This document shows positions 23,311-34,158 of a DNA stretch of 44,541 bases, in pieces; position 1 is the stretch's first letter; each line of letters begins with the position of its first letter. The position numbers and the translations under genes are program-made. Location: assembly GCA_947468665.1 (NCBI GenBank), contig CANILH010000019.1:1-44541 (forward strand). Reading direction: 5' to 3'. Source of the stretch: Oligoflexales bacterium (GTDB taxonomy: Bacteria; Bdellovibrionota_B; Oligoflexia; Oligoflexales; RGVZ01). The notes below the pieces were generated by a model, which made no database searches, was not told where the DNA came from, and saw nothing but the letters and a program-made list of their open reading frames with translations.

Positions 23311-24105
23311 ATGGATCTCAAGCTAACTGGAAAAAAGGCGATTGTATGCGCCGCAAGTAAAGGTCTTGGCCTCGCGGTCGCTAGCGAGCTTTACCGCGAA
23401 GGCTGTGAACTGGTTATTTGCGCGAGAAATCAGGCCGAACTTACTCATGCCGCCGCTCTCATCGCCAACCACGCTGGCCGCACCAGAGCGCCACACACCC
23501 TGATTGCCGATCTTTCAAGTCCTGGCACCCTTGTGGATTTCGCCCATAAAGCGATGAACCTCCTGGGCGGCATTGATATCCTGGTTAATAACATCGGAGG
23601 CCCACCGCCGTCATCTGCCGAGGAGACCACACTCGCTGCCTGGCAAAAAGGCTTTGAGCAGATATTCCTGAGTGCCAGTCTTATGACTCAAGCGGTCATA
23701 CCAACGATGAAAGAGCAGCGTTTTGGGAGAATTCTCACGATCACGTCGATGTCAGTGATGGAGCCCATTGATCATTTGGTCGTGTCAACTGCCATGCGGG
23801 CAGCTGTGACGACTTTTATGAAAACACTCAGTAAAGAACTAGCACCCTACGGCATCACGGCCAATACCGTCATGCCAGGAGTCATTCACACTGATAGAAT
23901 CGTAAACCTGAGGAAAGCGAAGGCAGAGCGTGAGGGCACAAGCCTTGATATCGAGATGGATAAAACAGCCAGGGCCATTCCCGTCGGTCGCCTAGGCGAG
24001 CCTCAGGAACTGGCGGATCTCGTAACGTTTCTCGCGAGCCCAAGGGCAGGCTACATCACCGGAGCAAATATCCCTGTGGACGGCGGCATGAGACACTCAT
24101 GGTAA
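23311..24105 (+). CDS. Short-chain dehydrogenase/reductase family protein, atypical active site
   Basis: 264 aa from the ATG at 23311 (AAGGGG upstream); the frame is open further upstream but overlaps the previous gene. Cofactor motif 'CAASKGLGLAVA' replaces the usual TGxxxGxG, and 'NNIGGPPP' stands for NNAG. The Ser of the active site is present ('TITSMSVMEP') but the YxxxK is not: the aligned stretch reads 'HLVVSTAMRAAV'. A known SDR subgroup (often annotated as 3-oxoacyl-ACP-reductase-like) shares these changes. The C-terminus 'YITGANIPVDGG' is standard. Whether it is an active oxidoreductase is open. Confidence 0.85.
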   Translation: MDLKLTGKKAIVCAASKGLGLAVASELYREGCELVICARNQAELTHAAALIANHAGRTRAPHTLIADLSSPGTLVDFAHKAMNLLGGIDILVNNIGGPPPSSAEETTLAAWQKGFEQIFLSASLMTQAVIPTMKEQRFGRILTITSMSVMEPIDHLVVSTAMRAAVTTFMKTLSKELAPYGITANTVMPGVIHTDRIVNLRKAKAEREGTSLDIEMDKTARAIPVGRLGEPQELADLVTFLASPRAGYITGANIPVDGGMRHSW

Positions 24106-24118
24106 GGCCACTAGTTTG

Positions 24119-25866
<1,748 letters not shown>

Positions 25867-25917
25867 TTACTTGCCCGGAGTATAATCAGACAGCTGGCCA
25901 TTAGTAAATGAATTTTC

Positions 25918-27180
25918 CTACTGACAAATTGTAGGCTTGCTCACACTTGCAGGGTCAACGCCCTGGCTGATACCGGCGTAGCTTGAGCAAAGAGCTGTTT
26001 TATCGCTTGCGCAACTTGATGCCGTCGGACATGCGCCGTTAATTTTAGCCGCCATCGTTTTAGCATAGGTCTGATTAATCTGGCCTTTTAAGGCCTGCGT
26101 CTGATAGGTCGTGTCAGATCCACTGGAACTGCCTTTTAAGGTGCTGGCTGTCGCTTTGAGCTTTGTCAGCTGCTTGGTAATGATAGAGGTGACTGATTCT
26201 GGCACGCCCGCGGCCGTAAATGACTGACTCACAACAATGAAGCCATTTAGCGCGAGCGCGATCTGGGATTTCGGATTAGAGGTATCAAAAACCTGATCAA
26301 CAACGTTTTTAAACTCTGTTAGCGTTGTCGCGAATGTCGTAATGTCGGTACCGAATGATTTGGTATTGATTTTGCTTGATAGCGAGGAAACCCCGGTTCT
26401 AGTTGACGCCGCGCTGCTTACGCCGTCAATAAGAATACCCTGCTGAAATACCAAAGACTCCACCAATGAAAGCAGCGCGAATGTAATGTGTGCTTTAGGG
26501 CTACTGTAGGAGGAAGTCGTTCGATCTGGACAGACGGTGGCACTGGTGTGACGCTCATCAATCGATTGGCTTATGACGAGTGTCCGGTCAATAAAGGGAC
26601 AAAGCTTTCTTACGCCCTTATCGATGGCCGCGAGCACGGAAACTTCCGAGCGGAGCGTATCGGTCACCTCATTAGGCACATAAACACTCGTCACGCCAAT
26701 AGAGCTAAGCCCAGGGAACATTTTATCCGTCCCAAGATTATCTTTGTCGGTCTCACTCAGGCTCAGAAGCTTGCAGCTCAGTTCGCTCAAAAGATTACCT
26801 GCGGTCTGGTTAGCTGGCGCCGTCGAGGAGCATTTATCCGCTCCAGAAGTGGGCGTAGTAGTGGTCTTGCTGCTCGAGGATGAAAGACTTGAGATCTTAC
26901 CGACCATCTGAAAGATATCAATGCCGGCCTGGCTAAGGTAAATACTTCCAAGCAGGACGCCGGCGTTTCCGTTATTTTCCGATCTTGCGTAGGCTTTATT
27001 GGCCAAGTCTTCCGCCGCCGAGAAATCACCCAAATCGTATGCCTGCTGTGCCCGGTCCAAAAGACTGGCGTAGGAATCGTCTTTTGAACCAAAAAGTTTA
27101 TTTACGTTTGCCGTACCGCAGGCTGTTATGAGTGGCATTAAGCATATCCAGGTTTTAATCGCGCGTCGTGTTGTCATCAT
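25918..27180 (-). CDS. TPR-containing lipoprotein
   Basis: 420 aa. Signal peptide with lipobox ITAC (Cys21). After it, 'YASLLDRAQQAYDLGDFSAA' and 'EDLANKAYARSENNGNAGVL' look like one or two tetratricopeptide-type helix pairs (about 35-85). Then comes a Ser/Thr-rich linker (about 98-125) and a long helical, Ser/Thr-rich part with scattered cysteines towards the end ('NGACPTASSCASDKTALCSS', 'PTICQ'). No family recognised beyond that. It lies between ftsB and the amnBA-like genes, all on one strand. Confidence 0.72.
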   Translation of the reverse strand: MMTTRRAIKTWICLMPLITACGTANVNKLFGSKDDSYASLLDRAQQAYDLGDFSAAEDLANKAYARSENNGNAGVLLGSIYLSQAGIDIFQMVGKISSLSSSSSKTTTTPTSGADKCSSTAPANQTAGNLLSELSCKLLSLSETDKDNLGTDKMFPGLSSIGVTSVYVPNEVTDTLRSEVSVLAAIDKGVRKLCPFIDRTLVISQSIDERHTSATVCPDRTTSSYSSPKAHITFALLSLVESLVFQQGILIDGVSSAASTRTGVSSLSSKINTKSFGTDITTFATTLTEFKNVVDQVFDTSNPKSQIALALNGFIVVSQSFTAAGVPESVTSIITKQLTKLKATASTLKGSSSGSDTTYQTQALKGQINQTYAKTMAAKINGACPTASSCASDKTALCSSYAGISQGVDPASVSKPTICQ

Positions 27181-27221
27181 CTCATCTCCTATACGAAAAA
27201 TTTTTCTATTCTCAACACGGG

Positions 27222-27542
27222 TTAATCCGCATAGTAAACAATTTTCTCGTCCTCATCTGTCACGTGGTATTTCTCCCGGAGGACTTTCCGGGCGTACTCC
27301 TTACTTTGCTTGATCCGGGATATTTCCTCCGATAAGCGCGAATTCTCTGACCGAAGCCCCGAGACCGCTTCCTCAAGTACGGCCCGTGATTTTATCAGGG
27401 AAAAATAACGACCAATTGATGTCTCGCCACGAAAAACCCCGACTGAGATTACCAAAGTAGCGTAGACGTACAAAAATCCAGCGCCACGTTCCAAAAGAAA
27501 CGCGGCCACACCGGTTTGTTTAGTCTGCCGACGGGCGACCAC
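27222..27542 (-). CDS. ftsB: Cell division protein FtsB/DivIC-like (septum formation initiator)
   Basis: 106 aa from GTG at 27542, which has GAGGTG 5-6 nt upstream. Short cytoplasmic part, one membrane segment (about 15-37, 'GFLYVYATLVISVGVFRGE'), then a coiled coil ('LEEAVSGLRSENSRLSEEIS') and the conserved tail 'SKEYARKVLREKYHVTDEDE', typical of FtsB/DivIC. It forms the FtsQBL complex in the divisome. Neighbouring pcrA upstream; glmS and glmU-like further upstream. Confidence 0.85.
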   Translation of the reverse strand: MVARRQTKQTGVAAFLLERGAGFLYVYATLVISVGVFRGETSIGRYFSLIKSRAVLEEAVSGLRSENSRLSEEISRIKQSKEYARKVLREKYHVTDEDEKIVYYAD

Positions 27543-27611
27543 AAAGCACCTCAGGACAATAATCTTTGGTCTATGTCTGGATGCCTTAATTATAGCATTG
27601 GTATTCGAAAA

Positions 27612-29810
27612 TCAGTCAGCATCCGCTGACAAATGATGAGCCTCAACCCGGCGCAGGCCAATGTCTTTAAAGCGCACGAGAACTTTGGGACGGCCAAAAT
27701 TCGTCTCGATTTGTTCAACAGTTCCGGGGCCGTAGGTCGGATGAAAAACAGCCGCTCCCTGCTCAATCATAGTTTCTGAAGAATTCGAAAAATGTCCGTC
27801 TTCCGAAGCGTAATCATAGTATTGGGCATCATCGCCGTCACTGCCCCGCCTGCCGTCGGCATGGGTGAGTTCGAGGGGGTTTTCTCCGCCTGGAGGCGTC
27901 AAAACACTGACGAATTTTGCTGGTATCTCCCGCAAAAACCTTGAAACATCATTTGTCTGAGTCTGCCCCCAGGTTCGCCTCATATAGGCGGCCGAGAGTG
28001 AAAGCTTTTTTCGGGCCCGGGTCATCCCGACGTAAAGAAGGCGTCTTTCTTCCTCAAGAGACATCTTGTCGTCACAGGAGTTAAAGTGCGGCAAAAGCCC
28101 ATCTTCAAGCCCGACGACAAAAACACGGTCAAACTCAAGGCCTTTTGCCATGTGAAGGGTCATCATATTTACGCCCGCCTCGTCTCCCTCTGGGTCAGAG
28201 GCAAGCATAACGCCCTGAAGCCAGTCACTTATTCCTTGGCCAGGGTTGGTCTCGACGAATTCCGCGATTGCCGTCACAAGTTCCATGACGTTGTCTTGCT
28301 TGTCTTCTGACTGTTCCGGAAATTTTTTGGCGAGATAAGGGAAATAATTAATACGCTCAATCAGACTCTCTAGAAATTCCGGCAGTGGTGCCGCCGCGAG
28401 ATGTGACTTTAGAGACTCCATCAACTCCACAAACGTGGAAATTTTATTTGAAAGCCTCGGCACTCCCTCCCTGGCGAGTTCTTTCGCTGCCTCCAAAGCG
28501 GAAATACCCTTGGCACGGCCCCGGGCTAAAATCGCCTCTTCCGCCGTATCTCCCAGGCCACGGGACGGCGTATTCATAGCTCTCAAAAAACTCACGTCAT
28601 CTCGCGGGTTAACAAGTAGCTTGATGTAAGCTAAGACGTCTTTCACCTCAGCCCGGTCGTAGAACCGCACGGTACCGTAAATTTTGTAGGGGATGCGCTC
28701 TTTTCTAAGTGCGTCCTCTAACACCCGGCTCTGGCTATTTGTCCGGTAGAAAATCGCCACGCTGTCATATGGATATATAGACTTCTCTCTTTTGATGGTA
28801 TCGGCCACCCACCAGGCCTCAAACTCACCATCAGTCTCATACCTGAAATCAATCAACTCACCCTGAGGATTATCGGTGCGTAGTGTTTTATCCGCGCGGG
28901 TTTTGTTGTGAGAAACTAGGGCGGCCGCGGCCTCCACAATTGTTGACGTGCACCTGTAGTTTTGCTCGAGCTTACACACCCTTACATTTGGGTGAGACTT
29001 GTCAAAATCGATAATGTTGGCAGGAACCGCGCCCCGCCAGCTATAAATCGACTGGTCGTCATCACCGACCACAAAGATATTTCGCCGCTCACCCGCCAAA
29101 AGATTTAAGAGCTCGATTTGTGGTTTATTCGTGTCCTGATATTCGTCGACCAGGATGTAACGATAGCGGTCTTGCATAAGTCTTCTGACGCGCTCATTGG
29201 TCCGCAGTAAAAGAAGCATATTCATAATTAGATCGCCAAAATCCATGGCATTGGTCAGGGCAAGCGTCTCCTGATAGGCCGCATAGACATCAATGCCGCC
29301 CAAGGGCATAAAATCACGAAATCGTTCTTTACTTGTCTCACGGTCAGAAGGGAATAGGCCCACGGTCTTGGCCTGATTAATCGCGTGACGGTATTCCGCT
29401 ACGCTCGTATCTTTATCAAGCCTGAGATTGCCGCGGTGAATGATTTTTTTGATGACCGAATTTTGGTCGCTATCGTCGTAAATGGTAAAATCAGACGTGA
29501 ACCCCAGCTCCGGCGCAAATTCTCTTAGCCACCGCGCACACGCGGAGTGGAAGGTAGATACGAGAGTTTTGTCGGCTACAGGACAAAGGCCAAGCACGCG
29601 CTCCCGCATCTCGCCGGCCGCTTTATTGGTAAAAGTCAGCGCCATGATCTGAAATGGCGAGACACCCTCCTCGATAAGCCATGCTATCCGCGTGGTGATG
29701 ATGCGCGTCTTCCCGCTGCCGGCACCCGCAAACACAACGGCCGGCCCATCGCGGTGCATAGCTGCCTCGCGTTGCGACGGATTCAGGCGATCAAGAAGCT
29801 GGTCAGTCAC
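27612..29810 (-). CDS. pcrA: ATP-dependent DNA helicase, UvrD/PcrA type
   Basis: 732 aa, full length for UvrD/PcrA. Superfamily 1A motifs in order: Q-motif 'LNPSQREA', I 'AGAGSGKT', Ia 'ALTFTNKAAGEMRERV', II 'LVDEYQDTN', III 'VVGDDDQSIYSWRGA', IV 'LEQNYRCT', V 'MTLHMAKGLEFDRVFVVGL' and VI 'EERRLLYVGMTRARKKL'. The C-terminal Tudor-like RNA polymerase-binding segment is present ('AAVFHPTYGPGTVEQIE...KVLVRFKDIGLRRV'). It unwinds 3'-5' in nucleotide excision and mismatch repair and in removing RecA or stalled RNA polymerase. 51 bp after glmS. Confidence 0.93.
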   Translation of the reverse strand: MTDQLLDRLNPSQREAAMHRDGPAVVFAGAGSGKTRIITTRIAWLIEEGVSPFQIMALTFTNKAAGEMRERVLGLCPVADKTLVSTFHSACARWLREFAPELGFTSDFTIYDDSDQNSVIKKIIHRGNLRLDKDTSVAEYRHAINQAKTVGLFPSDRETSKERFRDFMPLGGIDVYAAYQETLALTNAMDFGDLIMNMLLLLRTNERVRRLMQDRYRYILVDEYQDTNKPQIELLNLLAGERRNIFVVGDDDQSIYSWRGAVPANIIDFDKSHPNVRVCKLEQNYRCTSTIVEAAAALVSHNKTRADKTLRTDNPQGELIDFRYETDGEFEAWWVADTIKREKSIYPYDSVAIFYRTNSQSRVLEDALRKERIPYKIYGTVRFYDRAEVKDVLAYIKLLVNPRDDVSFLRAMNTPSRGLGDTAEEAILARGRAKGISALEAAKELAREGVPRLSNKISTFVELMESLKSHLAAAPLPEFLESLIERINYFPYLAKKFPEQSEDKQDNVMELVTAIAEFVETNPGQGISDWLQGVMLASDPEGDEAGVNMMTLHMAKGLEFDRVFVVGLEDGLLPHFNSCDDKMSLEEERRLLYVGMTRARKKLSLSAAYMRRTWGQTQTNDVSRFLREIPAKFVSVLTPPGGENPLELTHADGRRGSDGDDAQYYDYASEDGHFSNSSETMIEQGAAVFHPTYGPGTVEQIETNFGRPKVLVRFKDIGLRRVEAHHLSADAD

Positions 29811-29861
29811 CCTGATTACTCCGATTAGAGAAAAACTAATTAGAAATTAACGAAGCCATCA

Positions 29862-31694
29862 CTATTCAACAGTGACAGACTTCGCCAGGTTACGCGGCTG
29901 ATCAACATCGGTCCCACGTTTCACGGCAATATAATAAGCCAAAAATTGCAAAGGAATAACCGTCAATATTGTCTGCAGAGCACCGTCCGAGCTTTGCGGA
30001 CAAGGGATATAATCCCGGCAAAGGGACTTAAACTTATCGTCATTTAAATCTCCAACCCCGATTACCACTCCCTCCCGGGCACGCACCTCCTCGACATTGG
30101 AGATCATTTTCTCGTAATGGAAATCTTGTGGTGCTACGGCTACCACTGGCATGTGACGGTCAATCAGGGCGATGGGCCCGTGTTTTAATTCGCCACCGGC
30201 GTAGCCTTCGGCGTGGATATAGGAGACTTCTTTAAGTTTTAACGCGCCCTCTAGGGCGATCATATAACTTGGACCACGACCCATGAAAATAAAATTAGGG
30301 GACTCGTAATACTTAGCCGCTACGTCCTCAATCAGCCCGGCCGCGTTGACCGCGCGGTCAACCGCCATGGGAAGTTGTTTGAGCGCCTGAATAGCCTGAC
30401 CATAGACCTCTGGTGTCACGCGCTTTTTCTTCTCGGCGACCGCAAGACCGAAAAGGTAGTGGCAGAGTACCATGCTGGTGAATGCCTTTGTTGAAGCCAC
30501 GCCAACCTCTGGGCCGGCTTCCATGTATAACGTCGATTTCGCCGATCTCGGGATACTTGAGAAACGGACATTACATACCGCGAACGTCTGGCAACCTTTT
30601 GCCGCCGCGTGCTTGATACAAGCCAGCGTGTCGGCCGTCTCACCGGACTGGGTTACCGCGATTACGAGTGTCTCTTTATCAAGATAGGGATCCCGGTTCC
30701 GAAATTCGCTCGCGAGCTCAACAGAAACCGAAACGCCAACAAATTGCTCGACGCAGTATTTTGAGATCATGGCTGAGTAGTAAGCTGTCCCGCAGGCGAC
30801 ATAGACGATACTTTTAACCTGACTCAAATCGAGATCATCAATACCCATTTCCTTAGTGTCGATTTTCCCGGTCTTTGAATCCACTAAACGGGCAATCGTT
30901 TGCGCGATCACAGCTGGTTGCTCGTGAATTTCCTTAAGCATGTAATGACGATAGCCCTGCTTTTCTGCGCTCGCCGCCGTCCAATTCAATACAGATGGCA
31001 CTCTCGTAAGTTGCTTACCTGAGAAGTCCCAAAGCTCGACAGTTGATTTCGTCAGCCGCCCAATCTCACCGTCATTTAAGAAAATCACGGATTTGGTCAG
31101 AGGAAGCAGCGCCAGGGCGTCACTCGCGAAATAGTTCTCATCAGTTCCCGTACCGATAACCACCGGGGAGCCTTGCTTAACAAGATAAAGAGCGTCGGGC
31201 TCTCCGGCCCACATGATCCCAAGTCCGTAGGCGCCATGAAGCCTCGCGATAATTTTTAACAGCGCGTCTTTCATCTTGGGAGTGGATTTCAACTCCCTGG
31301 AAAGCAAATGCAAAACAACCTCTGAGTCCGTTTCGGATTTGAAACTATAACCGTCTTTTATGAGTTCGTTTTTGAGTTCTCTGTAGTTTTCAATAATCCC
31401 GTTGTGAATAAGAGCAAGATCACCTGATACGTGAGGATGGGCGTTTTGGGTCGTCGGAGCGCCGTGAGTAGCCCAACGAGTGTGTCCCATACCCATAAAG
31501 CTCTCTTGAGGCAAATCCTTGAGGTGTCCCTCAAGTCTCGCGAGTTTACCGTCACTTTTAACGGTGTGAATTTTACCGCCGCTTAACGTCGCGATGCCCG
31601 CGCTGTCGTAACCGCGATACTCAAGCCTTTGAAGACCCTCAAAAATGGTTCGCACACATGGTCTTTTGCCAATAAACCCAACGACACCACACAT
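29862..31694 (-). CDS. glmS: Glutamine--fructose-6-phosphate aminotransferase (isomerizing)
   Basis: 610 aa. N-terminal nucleophile glutaminase domain starting MCGVVGFIG (Cys2 nucleophile after Met removal), with 'GHTRWATHGAPTTQNAHPH'. Two SIS sugar-isomerase domains follow: 'VACGTAYYSAMISKYCVE', 'AVTQSGETADTLACIK', 'EVGVASTKAFTSMV' and, in the second, 'GRGPSYMIALEGALKLKEVS' and 'AEGYAGGELKHGPIALI'. C-terminal 'RNLAKSVTVE'. It makes glucosamine 6-phosphate, the first step of UDP-GlcNAc synthesis. 17 bp behind the glmU-like gene, so co-transcribed. The 17-bp gap leaves no room for a leader riboswitch or ribozyme. Confidence 0.96.
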   Translation of the reverse strand: MCGVVGFIGKRPCVRTIFEGLQRLEYRGYDSAGIATLSGGKIHTVKSDGKLARLEGHLKDLPQESFMGMGHTRWATHGAPTTQNAHPHVSGDLALIHNGIIENYRELKNELIKDGYSFKSETDSEVVLHLLSRELKSTPKMKDALLKIIARLHGAYGLGIMWAGEPDALYLVKQGSPVVIGTGTDENYFASDALALLPLTKSVIFLNDGEIGRLTKSTVELWDFSGKQLTRVPSVLNWTAASAEKQGYRHYMLKEIHEQPAVIAQTIARLVDSKTGKIDTKEMGIDDLDLSQVKSIVYVACGTAYYSAMISKYCVEQFVGVSVSVELASEFRNRDPYLDKETLVIAVTQSGETADTLACIKHAAAKGCQTFAVCNVRFSSIPRSAKSTLYMEAGPEVGVASTKAFTSMVLCHYLFGLAVAEKKKRVTPEVYGQAIQALKQLPMAVDRAVNAAGLIEDVAAKYYESPNFIFMGRGPSYMIALEGALKLKEVSYIHAEGYAGGELKHGPIALIDRHMPVVAVAPQDFHYEKMISNVEEVRAREGVVIGVGDLNDDKFKSLCRDYIPCPQSSDGALQTILTVIPLQFLAYYIAVKRGTDVDQPRNLAKSVTVE

Positions 31695-31711
31695 ATTAAA
31701 TCCCTTCGGAA

Positions 31712-32812
31712 TTATATTTCTTTATCAATTATGACAGATTGGGGCATCACGCTCTGCCCAGCGGCTACCGTACTTCTGATAATCACCGCGTGCGCTCCGA
31801 CCTTTACGCCGACTCCCAAGACCGCGTCCTCCAGTACCACTTGCGGGCCAATTTCGCAATTGCGGGCGATTCTTGTTTTGCCCTTTAAAACCACGCCAGA
31901 TTCAATTTTTGAGTCCGACTCAACCGTAACGTCAGCTTCGACATAAACCGTATTGGGAAGACATATTGTCACACCACCTGCCATGAGTTCACGGGAGCGG
32001 CGAGCCACCATCGTGGCTTCAATGGCGGCGAGCTGTGCCCGGTCGTTTACGCCCGCGAACTCGGAGGCGGCGTTCGTCTCAAAAACAAACGCGGGCTCGC
32101 CACGTTTTACGGCCAGACCAAAGATATCTGTCAGGTAGAATTCTTTTTGTGAGTTGTTTGGGGATATCCCTTCCAAAAGCTCAAATAACCAACTGACGTT
32201 TGCGAAAATTACTCCGCTATTACAAATAGTTATATTTTTTGTCGCCGCATCTGCGTCGCGCTCTTCGATAACTCCGGCAAGGCCACCATCGGGCGTTTTA
32301 ATGATGCGGCCATATCCTTTTGGCTCAGCGACATTCATGCCGAGAATCGCCAAACGCTTATTAGACGCCAAGGACGCTTCCATGAACTCACGAATTGTCT
32401 CAGGATTCATCGCGGGAGTGTCGCCTGCGCAAATTAAGACCCAATCGGCTTTAGTTGATTTTCCGGACACTAGTTCACTGCCAGCCCATGAAGGAGTTTT
32501 GGCGCCTAAATAAGCGGCGGCCGCCGCGGCGACAGCGTCGCCTGTTCCCTGTTGCTTCTTTTGAACGGCGATTCTCGTCTGGGGGTGGGTCTTTAATAAG
32601 AAGTCAAACACTCCTGTGTCTTGCGATAAAACAAGAGTTATATCGGCGGCTCCCGCCTGCTTGACAATATCCATGACCCACTCAATCATCGTCCGGCCCA
32701 TTACCGTATGCAGAGCCTTTGGATGAGTACTTTTCATGCGCGTGCCTTTACCGGCCGCAAGAATCAGCGCTGATATGGTTTGATTGGTTTTACTGACAAC
32801 AGGTTCGATCAT
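31712..32812 (-). CDS. glmU: GlmU-like UDP-GlcNAc pyrophosphorylase, acetyltransferase domain truncated
   Basis: 366 aa from the ATG at 32812 (the frame is open upstream without a better start). The uridylyltransferase domain is complete: 'ALILAAGKGTRMKSTHPKAL', 'QKKQQGTGDAV', 'ICAGDTPAMNPETI', 'NSGVIFANVSWLFELL' and 'KEFYLTDIFGLAVKRG'. The left-handed beta helix begins ('PNTVYVEADVTVESDSKIES...') but stops after about 5 coils; the region that carries the acetyl-CoA site and catalytic His/Tyr of bifunctional GlmU (456 aa in E. coli) is missing. No frameshift relic follows, because glmS starts 17 bp later. It should make UDP-GlcNAc from GlcNAc-1-P; a separate acetyltransferase would be needed. 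Confidence 0.85.
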   Translation of the reverse strand: MIEPVVSKTNQTISALILAAGKGTRMKSTHPKALHTVMGRTMIEWVMDIVKQAGAADITLVLSQDTGVFDFLLKTHPQTRIAVQKKQQGTGDAVAAAAAAYLGAKTPSWAGSELVSGKSTKADWVLICAGDTPAMNPETIREFMEASLASNKRLAILGMNVAEPKGYGRIIKTPDGGLAGVIEERDADAATKNITICNSGVIFANVSWLFELLEGISPNNSQKEFYLTDIFGLAVKRGEPAFVFETNAASEFAGVNDRAQLAAIEATMVARRSRELMAGGVTICLPNTVYVEADVTVESDSKIESGVVLKGKTRIARNCEIGPQVVLEDAVLGVGVKVGAHAVIIRSTVAAGQSVMPQSVIIDKEI

Positions 32813-32962
32813 ATGATACGTCTCGCTTGGGACAAAAACTGAATTCACTTGCAAAGTGCACAGTTTAGTTCTTTTACTAGGGATGGTCACAGCTTATTTG
32901 GCTTGTGGCCTAATTTGTCTTGCGACGACAAGGTGTCTTTTAAATTTCCGGAAGGGGACTCA

Positions 32963-33712
32963 GTGGGACTGTTTGATTTTATTAAGAATCTTGGGGGAAA
33001 TTCCGATACTAAGATTCAAAAAGCGGGTGCCCTGGCCAAAAGCCCTAAAGCTGTCCGGGAAGACCGTCTTGCCGCCATCGAGTATCTGGCCGACGATGCC
33101 CCGGACGCCTCTAAAGCCGTCCAGGCTTTGCTGGAGAGATTTGAATTCAGTCTTGAGCACGGTATCAATGACACCAGAGAAAAAGAGAAGGCCATGGAAG
33201 GGATTATCCGCCGTGGTGATGAGGCACTTCCGCTTGTCTTAATCTATCTTAAAAGCACGACTCGTATTGCCTGGCCGATAAAAATTCTTAAGGCTCTTGG
33301 TCGTAGCGAGGAGCACGTGATTGAGTGCCTTCTGGGCACGCTGGAATACGATGATGTCTCATTTGATCAGGCTAAAACAGATAAAAACTACGATATACTT
33401 TGTCACCTTGCCGACTACAAAAAATCTGGCCTAAAGGAGAAAATAACTCACTTCCTTAAAGACCCGGACGAGCGCGTTCGCTACGCGGCAGCCGAAGTAT
33501 TAATGGAGCAAGATATCCAGGAAACCGGCGAGACACTAGAAGCCCTCATGCGTGATGAAAATCCTGACAACTCCCGCATCCGACAGACGGTGGTCAGAAA
33601 ATACCTTGAACAGAGCTGGGTTGTGAGCAAACCCGAGGCCTTTGCCAATAGGCAGGTCATCGGCCCGGTGTTCGTCAATGAGCAAAATCGTCTTTTTGTT
33701 AATCAGTCTTAG
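32963..33712 (+). CDS. HEAT-repeat protein
   Basis: 249 aa from GTG at 32963 (AAGGGGA 7 nt upstream), giving 'MGLFDFIKNLGG'; the frame is open 114 nt further but that part overlaps the divergent glmU region. Helical repeats: 'REDRLAAIEYLADDAPDASK', 'EKAMEGIIRRGDEALPLVLI', 'RIAWPIKILKALGRSEEHVI', 'FLKDPDERVRYAAAEVLMEQ' and 'RDENPDNSRIRQTVVRKYLE' are HEAT/PBS-lyase-like units, about one every 30-40 residues. No catalytic motif; probably a scaffold or adaptor. Divergent from glmU; followed by a VOC gene 14 bp later. Confidence 0.75.
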   Translation: MGLFDFIKNLGGNSDTKIQKAGALAKSPKAVREDRLAAIEYLADDAPDASKAVQALLERFEFSLEHGINDTREKEKAMEGIIRRGDEALPLVLIYLKSTTRIAWPIKILKALGRSEEHVIECLLGTLEYDDVSFDQAKTDKNYDILCHLADYKKSGLKEKITHFLKDPDERVRYAAAEVLMEQDIQETGETLEALMRDENPDNSRIRQTVVRKYLEQSWVVSKPEAFANRQVIGPVFVNEQNRLFVNQS

Positions 33713-33726
33713 GCTGGACGCTACGA

Positions 33727-34149
33727 GTGGGGGCTGCTTTTACGGAAATTGATCCAGAAAAACTCTGCCAGGTTGAGATACACGCGACCCGCCTTGAAAC
33801 CAGTCGTAAGTTTTACGAGGAAGTATTCGGCTGGAAAGCCGCTCCCGCCGAGATTCACAATTATCTCGTTCTTGAGGTTCCGGAGACCTGCCCTTTTGGA
33901 ATCAGCATTGTGCCTTCTATGGGAGCTCGACAGTCGAGCGGCCAGATTATTCTTTATTTTCAGGTCAACGACGCCGCGAAAATCGCCGCACGAGCCGAAC
34001 AATTCGGCGGCTCAAAAAAATTTGGCCCAACAAAACTTACCGCTTACGGCAACATATGGCAGATCACTGATCCCGACGGACACAAATTCGGACTCTTTGA
34101 GAAGCAGGTAAGTAATGTCAGACGTGACCCAGGTCAGGCCGACAATTGA
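33727..34149 (+). CDS. VOC-family (glyoxalase/bleomycin-resistance fold) protein
   Basis: 140 aa from GTG at 33727; no clear ribosome site, so it may be coupled to the HEAT gene 14 bp upstream. betaalphabetabetabeta module: 'CQVEIHATRLETSRKFYEEV', 'FGWKAAPAEIHNYLVL', 'QIILYFQVNDAAKIAARAEQ', 'GNIWQITDPDGHKFGLFEK'. The start 'VEIHATR..SRKFYEEVFGW' and end 'DPDGHKFGLFE' are typical of single-domain VOC proteins (often metal-binding lyases or dioxygenases). His at the first position and Glu in 'LFEK' could bind metal. Substrate unknown. Confidence 0.78.
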   Translation: MGAAFTEIDPEKLCQVEIHATRLETSRKFYEEVFGWKAAPAEIHNYLVLEVPETCPFGISIVPSMGARQSSGQIILYFQVNDAAKIAARAEQFGGSKKFGPTKLTAYGNIWQITDPDGHKFGLFEKQVSNVRRDPGQADN

Positions 34150-34158
34150 TTCTATTAG

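Noticed and set aside
31695-31711. glmS ribozyme or riboswitch upstream of glmS
   Set aside because: Only 17 bp separate glmS from the glmU-like gene, too short for such an element.
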